Under the pieces are notes generated by a model, which did not search any database, had not been told where the DNA came from, and saw only the letters and a list, made by a program, of their open reading frames with translations. From Aureobasidium sp. EXF-3400 (lineage: Eukaryota > Ascomycota > Dothideomycetes > Dothideales > Saccotheciaceae), in assembly GCA_024195585.1 (NCBI GenBank), contig SWBL01000093.1, positions 62,001-126,000 of the forward strand: a DNA stretch of 64,000 bases, in the 5' to 3' direction. Shown here in pieces: positions 54,546-64,000 of the stretch. The translations under genes were made by a program, and so were the position numbers. Position 1 is the stretch's first letter. Each line of letters opens with the position of its first letter.

Positions 54546-55278
54546 TCTTCCTCGCTCGCTTCTCGGTGGAATGATGGCCCGAAGATCAGGGTTGTAACAG
54601 CGACTACCTTTTCTCGACCAAAATGAACAATGTAGCTCCTTACAGACAGAATATCGAACTCTGGCTGAGCTCTCTAGAACTAACCCCTTTTATCGTCACA
54701 CTCATTGTGTTTGTGCTTGAGAATTTTGAGGTTCGGTTGTTATATGGCCGAAACTCGAACTTTCCGCGAGATCAGACGAAACACTGAGCTCGATCACCAG
54801 CCAACCCACCACGGTTGTCAGATTCAACGAGGACATGTCTAGAAACTCAAGAGCTCTACGAGGTCGTATCTTTTCTGAATGTTTCTTGACCTGGACGACA
54901 CATGACTGCCATACTGGTTGAGTGCCGTATTAAGTGGAGGTGGTTGAGGTTGATGATATCCTGGTGTTGCCAACGTCGCGTCATCCACCCCTCGATGTCG
55001 TGATCAGTCAATCCTCCTCCAAAGTATCCTCAGAAGTACACAACAACCAATAAGAGCTTTCTTCGACTCAAGCACCCTGTGTCAAGCTCATCAATTGCTT
55101 GTTACAGCCATGTTATTGAGTCCGGTCAAGTACGGAAGACCCGCTATTCAGCTCGACATGCCGGGAAAGATGTAAGTACCGATGCATGGCTTTTCTTCCT
55201 TAAGAAAAGATGTAGGTCCTTTGTTTGTGTCTCTCTTGTTGCTGTACTTCGATCGTTTCTCGAGCGCCTCCCACAACC
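54546..55278. other. intergenic region, 0.7 kb
   Basis: It includes the 3' flank of the hydrolase-fold gene and the promoter of the permease gene. No gene is supported. Confidence 0.45.
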
Positions 55279-57127
55279 ATGTCCGAACACGACCGGAAAC
55301 CCCAGGCAGACCCCTACGCCGAAGAAAGAATATCTCCAGCCGCAAGCGCCGACCTCGATGCCAGCTATGAAGCCTATAAAAGCCATGAGGGCTCGCCAAT
55401 CGACCCTGCAGAAGCAAAGAGAGTGCTAAGAAAGATTGATATGCGCATCGTTCCTATTCTCTTCGTGGTCTACCTTCTCCAATATCTCGACAAAAATTCG
55501 TTGAACTTTGCTGCTGCGTATGGATTTCAAAAGGGCACGCATCTACATAAGCAACAATACTCCTGGTTAGGTAGTATTTTTTATTTTGGCTATTTGTGGG
55601 CGCAGTTCCCCGTGAGTAAATGCCTTTGCAAGCGCATCGAATTCCCCTCGCTAACGATGTCGTGGTGGTAGGGTGGTTGGTTGTTGCAAAAGTTGCCCAT
55701 TGCGAAGTTCCTCGGCACGACCACTATAAGTGAGTGGCTACCTCTAGGACCGGTCGATCCCAATTGCTGATACATATGGCTATAGTCTGGGGTGTCATCC
55801 TCATCACCACACCGGCATGCACCAACTTTGCTGGCGTGGCCACCAATCGCTTCCTGCTGGGTACCTTTGAAGCTGTTGTGAACCCTGGCTTCATTCTCAT
55901 CATGGGTAAGACTCTTATTACTTCGTATTCGTTTGACTTGAGCTAATGTCTCCTTAAGGTATGTGGTGGACTGCCGCTGAACAACCCCTCCGTCTCGAAG
56001 CCTACTACTGCACCAACGGCATAGCAACTATGGTCGGTGGCCTCCTGGGCTACGCAATCGGACACATCACCACTGGATCCCTCGAACGCTGGATGTATGT
56101 GTTCATCATCTTCGGTAGCGTCAGCATCGTTTGGGGCTTTGTGGTCCTCCTCTTCCTTCCCGATCTACCTTCTACCGCAAAGTTCTTGACCGAAAGAGAA
56201 AGATATGTTGCAGTGGAGCGTGTGGCTACAAACAGACAAGGAGTCAAAAACACACATTTCAAGAAGTATCAGTTGTTGCAGACATTGAAAGACCCAAAGA
56301 CTTGGATCTTGTTCGTTATGGCTGTGGGTGCTCAGGTGCCTAACTCTGCTATTACGAGTGTAAGTTCTTCTGTCCTCCTCGCAACCCCTTGATCTCAGAA
56401 AAAGCTTGAACGGACAGTCCCGCTGACTCAAGGCACAACACAGTTCACCTCCATCATCGTCGGCTCCTTCGGCTTCGACACCCTCGGCACACAGTATCTG
56501 CAAATTCCGGGAGGATTTATTCAATTTGCTGCTCTCCTTGGTGGTGGATTCATCTGCTCTCACTACCCCAACTCTCGCTGCATCGTCATGATTGTTGCAA
56601 ATTGCATTTGCATCCTCGGAGCTGCAATGCTGGTCGGTCTACCTGCAAGCAACAAATGGGGTAGATTGGTAGGCTTGTGGTTATGCTATTTTCAAGGCTT
56701 GGGATTTAGTATGAGTTTGACGATGGTGAGTAGTAATGTGGCTGGGTATACGAAGAAACAGTGTACGGGAACGATTTTGTTTGTGGGGTATTGTGTGGGA
56801 AACATCATTGGTAAGTTTTTGTTCTTTCTCATTGCGCCTTGTATCTCTATTATCATTCAGATGGCTGACTAGATGCACAAAACAGGACCTCAAACTTTCA
56901 GAGACAGCGAAAAGCCTGGCTATCACAGTGCTTACATTGCCATGTTGGTCGGCTACACAGTCAAGCTGGGTATGGTTGTTGTCCTGTACATTTACATGTA
57001 TGCAGCGAACAAGAAAAGGGATCGTGAGGCTGGAGATATGACCGCCGAGGAAGAGAGACTGGCCATCGAGCAAGGAATGCAAGATCAGACTGAGCTCGAT
57101 AACAAGGGCTTTAGATACACTCTATAG
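55279..57127 (+). CDS. MFS anion:cation symporter, Dal5/allantoate permease-like
   Basis: Exons are 55279-55611, 55672-55729, 55786-55905, 55959-56359, 56444-56810 and 56886-57127, giving 506 aa. The Dal5 family imports small organic anions such as allantoate, ureidosuccinate or vitamins by proton symport at the plasma membrane. Family marks are RKIDMRIVPILFVVYLLQYL with the charged start of helix 1, DKNSLNFAAAYG, YSWLGSIFYFGYLWAQFP, RFLLGTFEAVVNPGFILIM and MWWTAAEQPLR. A cytosolic loop, FLPDLPSTAKFLTERER, sits before the second bundle, and ANKKRDREAGD marks the cytosolic C-tail. About 12 hydrophobic helices are visible. The substrate is not predictable; the adjacent SDR gene gives no firm clue. 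Confidence 0.9.
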
Positions 57128-57642
57128 TGAGTAATAGCAGATGTAGAGCAGCAGACAGGAAACCTTTCTAACAGCAAACCTGTATCTTACGAGCAACTAT
57201 TTCGTTTCCAGAGATTGCGATATTTATTTGAACTGGTAAGCCTTCTGAAGTGTAGTTCGTCTAAGATGGCTTCCGGTAGCCATTCCATTGACAACAACGT
57301 TCCATACAATGAGCTCCAACATCCCTACAGCACCTGCATCACCGGACCTACACATCACCATAAACTCCGGTCAGGATTGGAATAGAGGCACGCAATCATT
57401 CCTCCTTCAACGTTTTAGATGGCGAGATGATAAAGAACCGATTTAATGGCGCTTGTGGCTGCTTTCCATTGGTTCGACGATTACCGCCTACAGTCTATGG
57501 ATCTGCCTAGCAATACACTCAACACCTCAGTATCTCCGTTGCATTTATTGATAAAAAATACCTTCTGTTCGTCTTACTTGGTATTCCCCCTCATTCTAAT
57601 CCGAGGTGTCTGTCGAAAGCGACTGCCTAGCCTTTAGGAACG
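57128..57642. other. intergenic spacer
   Basis: This 515-bp spacer lies between two plus-strand genes. No gene or repeat was recognised. Confidence 0.4.
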
Positions 57643-58615
57643 ATGAAGCATTCCGAACTCAACGACCTCCCAGATCTCACTGGCAAAGTCATATTCATCA
57701 CTGGTGGTATGTCTCTGCCTCTTCTTCGAGACTTAGCTACTGTAACACTAACACCACTCCAAAGGCACCTCTGGTCTAGGTCGCCTCGCAGCAACAACAC
57801 TCGCAACAAGAAACCCCTCACACATCTACATCAGCGGCCGCAATACCCTCAAAGCCAACGATGTAATCTCCGAAATCAAGCTTCTAGCTCCTAACGTCGG
57901 TGTTTCTTTCGTGAAGATGGACCTAAGTTCTCTTTCCTCCATCTCTTCAGCCGCAAAGACCTTCCTCCATCAAACCCGCCGTCTGGATATCCTACTCTGC
58001 AATGCAGGTATCATGGCCTGCCCACCTGCCTTAAGCACCAATGGCTACGAAATCCAATTCGCGACCAATTTCCTGGGCCATGCGTTACTCATCAAGTCCC
58101 TGCTACCTTTACTCTCATCCACCGCTGCTGCACACGGCGATGCAAGAATAGTTTCCCTCACATCCACTGGCTTTACAGTCGCACCCAAGCATCAAGGCAT
58201 TATCTTCAACGATCTAAACACAACCCAAAACTATGGCTTTGGAGCTAAATGGACACGCTATGGACAGAGTAAATTAGCTGTTTTGGTGCATACTGCAGAA
58301 TTGGCGAAGAGGTATCCTGCTCTGAGTACTGTATGCGTTCATCCGGGTGTTATTGCTACTGAGCTTGTTACTTCTTTGAATTGGTTGGATAGAAGTATTG
58401 TATACTTGACTAATTTCAATACTATGGTGAGCCCTGAACAGGGTGTGAAGAATGGGATTTGGGCTTGTACGAGTCCGAGGGAGGATGTGCAGAGTGGTGC
58501 TTTCTATGAGCCTGTGGGAGAATTGGGGACACATACGAAGTGGAGCAAGGATCCGGTGCTTGCGGAAAAGCTTTGGGATTGGACTGGTGAAGCGTTGAAG
58601 GAGTATGTTATTTGA
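57643..58615 (+). CDS. short-chain dehydrogenase/reductase
   Basis: Exons are 57643-57706 and 57765-58615, giving 304 aa. NAD(P)-dependent oxidoreductase. The cofactor motif TGGTSGLG is split by the intron (G|GC), with VKMDLSSL as the adenine-binding strand. CNAGIM replaces the usual NNAG, the serine lies in SLTSTGF (weak) and the catalytic Y-x3-K in YGQSKLAV. VCVHPGVIATELV is the usual post-catalytic segment. Only moderate likeness to the SDR at 7513 is seen, so they are not recent duplicates even though both have the 47-bp element downstream. The substrate is unknown. Confidence 0.87.
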
Positions 58616-58807
58616 TGGACAGTCTCGAACATAAGGTAGAGCCTCCCCATGTGCTGAGGTTAGCAACTTCTACCCCATCTCTACGAAAGCATATAGCGAC
58701 ATCCTCGCTATCAAAAAGCACAATAATATTTAGATCCGAGATGTATCCAAAGAGAGCCTGGGACATATGGTATCTCAGTGGTTGCTGTCCTGTTTTTCGA
58801 GAGTATT

Positions 58808-58855
58808 GTGCATTTTTATAGTCCTACACGTTACAGAATTTTGCACACGGGGAGG
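58808..58855 (-). repeat. dispersed element, copy B
   Basis: Read on the minus strand it matches the element at 8625-8671, including TGCAAAATTCTGTAAC and GTAGGACTATAAA, with a few substitutions. It lies in the 242-bp space between two converging genes, immediately after the stop of the gamma-tubulin-complex gene. Confidence 0.7.
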
Positions 58856-58857
58856 AG

Positions 58858-61496
58858 CTATAATTCACCTCCAAGTCTAAATGCCAGAACCTCAGCCGCA
58901 AAAATATCATCCCTGTCCTGTCGTGCCAACTCCTTTTTCTTACCAATCTTCCTCGTAAGCTCCCGTAACGCACCTTGCAACCGCTTAACCAATACCCTCA
59001 ATTCTTTTCTCTGCTTCCAAAGTATGTCTTCGTCGTCGGCGTCAAGCTGAACATTCAAGATGTGGCTGAACATGTCCTCGATGAGAGTGCGTAACTTGTC
59101 GTGACGGGAGCGAAGCAACAGGCGTGAGCGAATGGTGTCCAGCATATCGTCATGTTTGTTGCGTAGATGCGATATGCCGAATGCAACTCTCTCCCCAAAA
59201 GATCCTTCTTCGTCTTCGATAGCAAGATCTGCTTCCACGGTATCAAGAAGATGTTGAAATTGCTTCCAAGGTCCAGCGATGCCAATGTCGAAGAAGTAGG
59301 CTGCGAGTCCAGAGACACAGTTCCAAGCTTCGTGTGCAAAAGCCTGTGATGCAGAAGAACTGCCTTCTTGTTGCGCGGTGTTGCGCAGTAAAGTGACGAA
59401 ATGTAACATTCTGAGTACACCCAGCAGAACACGAAAGCAATCATCGTATTTGGCCATGGCGGTATCTGACAGGATCGAATCAAGCGGGGTGGGAGCCTCA
59501 TATCTCAGCCGCAGAAAGTCAAGAGCATGAATGCTGTTGGCATCCAAGCACTTCTCAATCTCTGCGTCGCTAAGTTCGCGAATAGCGAAGGAGAGATCAC
59601 CGGGTATGTCTTTGGAGCCGTAGGATTCAGATAGCACACCCATCAATCCGAGCCGCAGTTCTGAAGATGCAGGTGGCCATTGCTTGGAGCGATTGTCTAG
59701 ACGCAGACCCTGCGTGTTGGCTTCAGAATTGAACAATGCTCGTGTCAGATGCTGGACGAAGAGACCGTTGCCTAGGAGATGGAAGGAGTGATTCAAGGTG
59801 AGATTTTCGCGGAGAGAGAACTGGCGGAAGAGGAGGCGCAAAAGTGTGCCATTCAGGAGGCGACTTTGCACGTGAAGGTATGGTTGAAGGTGACGTAGTG
59901 TGGTCTTTGTGGTCTGCCGTAGGTCGAGAGATGACGTGTCTTGAGTCTTGTCAGCTTCCAGAATCTTTGCAGTCAAAAGGCGAATATGAGAGGTGTCGGC
60001 CGGTCTGGCGGGAGGTTCTGAGAACCGAGTTGCCACGTCCTCGAAATAGGTCTGTTGGCCTTGATCGAGACTCCAAGGCAGATTTTCGGATACAAGGTGG
60101 GATGTCTCCTGCTTAGTGTCGGTATCACGCGGCTTGAGGCCTCCGCTGCTATACATAGATATAGCGACAAGTAGATCCTGTTGATACTGGTTTGCTTTTT
60201 CGACAAGCTGATCGATATCCATGGTTGTAGACGCTACCTCCACGCTGGGGCTATCGACGCCCCATGAAGCAGGATGTAACAAAGGATGATCTTGTGCAGA
60301 ATCTCTCAGTACAGCAATACCAGTCATTACTTCTGTGATCAGATTACTGTCCTCAGCCGAGATGTGAGCGCTACGCTCCAGGATATCATCTTGGGAAGTC
60401 AAGTCAATATGCTGATGTGTAAGACCGGTCTTTTGATAAATGGCTTGGAACCAGGGCTGAGAGACTTGATTCAGTATGTCCGTGTGAATTGATTGGAATG
60501 GAGAGCAAGCATTGGCGAATCGGTCGATAGTCTCGTGACAAACAGATAAGAAAGCGGTATCGGTGGTCTCGTCAGAAGTGGTGTCAACCAGCTCCCTCAT
60601 CTGAGTCAATAGAGAAGCGGGCGTGTCGAAGCAAGCTAGCAGTCGTAGGGAAGATTTGGCAGTCAAAACGCGCTCAGCCAGATTCTGATCCAGAGCTTCA
60701 AGCAAAGCCTGTATAGTGGTTGCAAGGGCAACACGAGCAGCTAAGGGGTGTTTGTCTGCGTATGAAGTGTTGACAAAGTGTCTGAGATGGACGAAAGCAC
60801 AGCCAGTAGCCGTCAGTCGATGAAATAGGCTATCAAAAGCAGTGCTGCTTAGGCCGGACAGGCGAGCGTTGTCAAGAGTGGGCACGAATGTATTTCTTTC
60901 TTTCTTCCATTGATACAAGGCAGACGACCTTCCCAAGCCTAGAAGAGCTAGACATTTCAGGGTAAAGGCGGATTGGAGGACATGAATATCGTCAGGCTGG
61001 AGGGCATCGAAGGCGCGAGGGCCGGCATCGGAAATGTACGAGATGGGCGACTCGGTGTAGTCTTTGTCGCCAAATGCCTCCCATGTGCGCAAAGAGGCTT
61101 GTTTGGTAGGTGTGCTGAGGTCCAGTCTCCACAAGTCGTCAAGTTCGGGCGTGACAACTGAAGTCAGGTCGGTGTCGGTCGCATTTGGAGCTGGTTCTGA
61201 GGGCGCGTCGAGCTTGTCGAGTTTGCCAAACTGGAAGTCATCGACGTCTGGAAGGTGGAGTTCGGCATCGAAGTGGTCGTTGATCAAGGGCAATTCTGTG
61301 TGCTGATGAGTGTGGGTCAACAGGTGACCAGCAACGCGTTGGACTCACCAAATTGCGTGTCGCTGAAAAGAGTCTGGCCTGGCGTGTCAGACAGACTGAA
61401 GGCTGATGTGCGCCAGAAGTCAGGCACATCGAACGGGCCATGGTCGCCATCCATGCCATGGGTCGTTGATGCTTGTCGTCGTCGCAATTCTACCAT
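58858..61496 (-). CDS. gamma-tubulin complex component (GCP5/GCP6-like)
   Basis: Exons are 61496-61349 and 61295-58858, giving 861 aa. These proteins form the ring that nucleates microtubules at spindle pole bodies. The first grip domain is recognisable in the middle (SGLSSTAFDSLFHRLTATGC, HPLAARVALATTIQALLEAL). The second spans from LFRQFSLRENLTLNHSFHLL and GNGLFVQHLTRALF to the end, with RVLLGVLRMLHFVTLLRN, AHEAWNCVSGLAAYFFDIG, WKQFQHLLD and FSHILNVQLDADD. Overall likeness is to the peripheral GCPs (4-6) rather than Spc97/Spc98; GCP6 or GCP5 is my best guess. The ATG at 61496 is the first in the frame, and the G|AA join gives QFELPLIN. Confidence 0.82.
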
Positions 61497-61686
61497 GTTG
61501 ATGCCGCCTCGGGACGAGTTGACGCGACTGCCGACGCGTGACACTTTCTCATTCGACTACTAACGACCATCCTTGACACAAACATACAACCCTGCGACAA
61601 CGATACTACTTGGGAAATATACCATTCAGTCACTGTTCTTGTACTTTTGCCATCTATAAACATTCGTGTCATAATCTTCGACGAAT
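61497..61686. other. short spacer
   Basis: This 190-bp spacer holds the gamma-tubulin-complex promoter and the 3' end of the zinc transporter gene. Confidence 0.4.
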
Positions 61687-63731
61687 CTACGCCCATTTAC
61701 CAAGCACACTCATCAGAACCAGTCCAGCAACCAGACTGATCGCTGCCGGTATGACATGCTTGATCGGTGCTCTGCTCAACTCTCCATGCATCCAATCGTG
61801 CGCCAGCATCTCCACCAATCCTACATAAAGTAGGATACCAGCACTCAATGCATCCAACGTGCCAATCGCGATGATGGTCGAAGGATCGTTGCCGTTGAAT
61901 TGATTTAACACTCCGATACCAATCGCCATGCCGATTGGTGTCACGACTGCGAATGCTCCTGCCATGATGACCTTCTCCACCATCCTGATCTGCAGCTCGC
62001 TAATGCGGGACCCGAGAGCGAGACCTTCGAACATCTGATGGAACACGATCACAATAAACAGAGTAATGAACCCAGAGTCACCAGCCACGACTAGAGTGAG
62101 ACCAATCACTACCTCTTGTCAGCAACGGATCCTGAGTATTGGCCAAGAATGACTTACACAGCGAGTGGAAAATGATTCCAGCTTCCATGATGTTGACCTT
62201 CAGCTTTTGAAGAGCAGGGGACTGTTCCTGAGCATCTCCAGAATGAATGAGATGATGTCCGACGGGAGCTTCGTTGGCCGCAGCTCCCTTGGAGTCCTGA
62301 CTTTGCTCAGGTGTCGGCGATGCAGGAGCGCTGTGTTTCGATAGTCGCCAAAGAAAGATCCTGGCTCCCACGTATTCAGGTACGAAGGATATGACGATAC
62401 CAGCCATTGCAATTGCTGCAGTCGTGGCTTCGTATTTGAGACCACCCAGGCAGTGGTTCGCGAACATGAGTTCCGCATGTGTGAAGAGCTGGGGGTTGTC
62501 AGAATCTAAGTTGCTCGTGCGAGACTTGATGACTTACATGCACAAGCGCCGTCGAGATGATGACACCGGTACCGAATTGCTTGACGACGGACATGACGAT
62601 ACTACCACTCTTGAATCTGCCGAGCGAGAGGAAGATCGGTCCGAATACACCGATGGACGCCGTTGCGAGAATGGCAAACACAAGACCAATACGTAGAGGA
62701 ATATTGTAGTCGCGATTGACGGCTTCACAGGTTCCTTCCACAGTGTTGCCGTTCGCGTCAACGCAATGCCTGATGCATGTCAGCTAAGGCTTACCCGCAA
62801 GTCCTATACGGGAACTCACTCGACACCTGCGTGGAAGTGGCAACTGACTCCATCAGCGGAGACCTCACCAGCAGGCTCTTCTCCATCTGCCGTCTGTGCT
62901 TGAGCAAGGACTTCGCCACCTACCGGAGACATACAGAAGCTGCTGTTGTCAGACATTGTTCTCTGGTGCTAGGTTTCGACTTACAGTTGGGATCCATGGG
63001 CATGACATCCCGTGTATTGGGTTGGCAACTCTCCTGTCGCTGTTGCAGGGATCTTCATGAGATATTCTGTGGCAGAGGGACCCAAACAGAATTGCTGAGT
63101 CTCGTGCATATGACAACCACTGAGTGCCGTCACCTTGAGAGCTTCGGCAGTACTGGTAGCTGCGACTGAGGTCACGGCCGGAGAAGTTGCGCCGCTTGAG
63201 TGCACTTCATTATGGGAAGCGCCTTCAGCAACGATTTCGACCTCTTCGCCTTTGGGATCGAAGCAGAACCTGGACTTGTCAGTCGGCGATTGATGAGAAG
63301 ACATTCGATATGGCATACAGGTTGGCCTCATGAGCATGGCAACCAGTATACTCTGATGGGAGCTCTTCAGTGGCCGTGGCATTGATCAAGACCTCATACT
63401 CTGAGTCTCCGGCGAAACAGAACTGAGTTTCACCATGCATATGGCAACCGGTAATGGCAGTGGGAGCAGCAGACGCTGCTGCTTGTGTAGTGCTAGGTCC
63501 TGCAGTGATTGATGGTGGTGCTGTTGCTACACTGCTCAGTGTTCTGAAGGGTACCAAAGTGCCGTCGCGTAAGCAGTTCCTGGTAGTCGATCAGCTCATG
63601 TATGAGACATGAATATGAGTTGCTTACACTACGCCGCTCTGAGTGGCGCATGCTGTGAGAGAAACTGTCCTCAACGACTGCGCATGTACGAGAGCAACTC
63701 CAACAGGAACTAAAAAGAGAGAACAACGCAT
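61687..63731 (-). CDS. ZIP zinc transporter with extended extracellular Cys/His metal-binding region
   Basis: Seven exons, 63731-63628, 63579-63319, 63269-62985, 62939-62820, 62769-62538, 62488-62158 and 62108-61687, give 584 aa. ZIP proteins move Zn2+ (or Fe2+) into the cytosol. A signal peptide (RCSLFLVPVGVALVHA) leads to about 250 extracellular residues holding five C-H-x-H-x5-C modules, with the first cysteines near residues 80, 115, 174, 210 and 250. Eight membrane helices follow from about 275. A cytosolic loop with HHLIHSGD is expected between helices III and IV. The ZIP signatures are IFHSLLIGLTL and VIVFHQMFEGLALGSR. A long zinc-binding N-terminus is, as I recall, a feature of alkaline/zinc-starvation transporters such as Aspergillus fumigatus ZrfC. 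Introns 2-4 fall inside modules, all in phase 2. The exon 4 acceptor is a tandem CAGCAG; the second was chosen because it restores the module pattern. Confidence 0.9.
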
Positions 63732-63796
63732 CTTGATTCGATGAACAGGTCCAGGTTTTCTGACGACGGACTATATTCACGCGATGAACCATGCTT

Positions 63797-63805
63797 CTTT
63801 ATATT
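63797..63805 (-). promoter_or_regulatory. TATA box of the zinc transporter gene
   Basis: AATATAAAG on the minus strand, about 70 bp upstream of the ATG at 63731. Confidence 0.5.
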
Positions 63806-63861
63806 CAGGACAACCTCAAAGACATCAATTTACCGCAGGGCTAAAATTTCTCACTCTACAG

Positions 63862-64000
63862 ACAAGACAATGCTCCACTGAACCTTGCAAACTTGGCAAA
63901 GAAGTGCGATGACCACACCTTCTTGCCGCCTTTGGGAGGTCAGTTCTCTACCAAGAACTACAAAGCATACCAAGAGCCTTGGAAAACGCCATCTCGGGCG
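63862..64000 (+). CDS. possible partial coding exon at window edge
   Basis: After a plausible acceptor (CTCTACAG), 46 stop-free codons run to the window end with protein-like composition (APLNLANLAKKCDDHTFL, then GGQFSTKNYKAYQEPWKT). I recognise no family. A divergent gene sharing the zinc transporter promoter would fit this position. No start codon or first exon could be fixed, so it may be chance. Confidence 0.22.
63882..63897. promoter_or_regulatory. candidate zinc-response and PacC-type motifs
   Basis: ACCTTG (complement CAAGGT, the hexamer I recall for the zinc regulator ZafA) at 63882-63887 and CTTGGC (complement GCCAAG, PacC consensus GCCARG) at 63892-63897. They lie 150-165 bp upstream of the transporter ATG. 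Both are short and could be chance. Confidence 0.3.

Noticed and set aside
58860..61320. Start of the gamma-tubulin-complex gene at ATG 61320
   Set aside because: That ATG lies inside an intron; the upstream exon from 61496 joins in frame.
63780..63920. 42-codon frame starting ATG 63784
   Set aside because: Too short, no likeness to anything, and it overlaps the TATA box of the zinc transporter gene.

Overview
This window is nuclear DNA from a filamentous ascomycete (Pezizomycotina; Dothideomycetes is my guess, with low confidence). Genes are packed on both strands, about one per 2 kb. Most are broken by short introns of about 45-65 bp with GT...AG ends and CTRAC-like branch points. Many products have recognisable fungal relatives: Cdc48, CAND1, Ste50, Sm D3, Gep4, Irc6, an SPX-EXS protein, a CipC-like protein and a Dal5-type permease. 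I see no tRNA, rRNA or CRISPR, and no intact transposon. Exon joins were worked out by hand from reading frame, splice consensus and family conservation, so boundaries may be off by a base or two.

Layout. 1-9.2 kb: a head-to-head pair of dihydroxyacetone-kinase-type genes (one with a degenerate DhaK half), a peroxisomal enoyl-CoA hydratase, an F-box protein, a short-chain dehydrogenase, then a mutated relic of a copper amine oxidase gene next to a short dispersed repeat. 9.2-15.3 kb: a Pcs60-like peroxisomal acyl-CoA synthetase, an SPF45-like splicing factor and the intact copper amine oxidase. 16-24 kb: Ste50, Sus1/ENY2-like, Cdc48 and a GGCT-like domain protein. 24-26.5 kb is gene-poor. 26.5-34.5 kb: an acidic mitochondrial protein, CAND1 and RNA polymerase III subunit RPC4. 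35-42.3 kb: epoxide hydrolase, a lysine-rich nuclear protein, a small secreted protein tail-to-tail with Gep4, Sm D3 and Irc6. 42.7-52.9 kb: a long coiled-coil protein, a second F-box protein, an SPX-EXS protein and a CipC-like protein. 53.6-63.7 kb: a hydrolase-fold pseudoenzyme, a Dal5-type permease, a second short-chain dehydrogenase, a gamma-tubulin-complex protein and a ZIP zinc transporter with a long extracellular metal-binding region.

How the genes work together. Most neighbours are unrelated housekeeping genes, and I see no secondary-metabolite cluster. A loose peroxisomal/catabolic theme occurs in the first 15 kb: enoyl-CoA hydratase ends in SKL, the acyl-CoA synthetase in AKL and the amine oxidase in GKL.

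The points most worth a second look are the five C-H-x-H-x5-C modules and apparent exon duplication of the zinc transporter, the RIP-like amine oxidase relic, the 47-bp element found downstream of both short-chain dehydrogenase genes, the degenerate DhaK fused to an intact DhaL, and the esterase-fold protein that has lost its catalytic serine and histidine.
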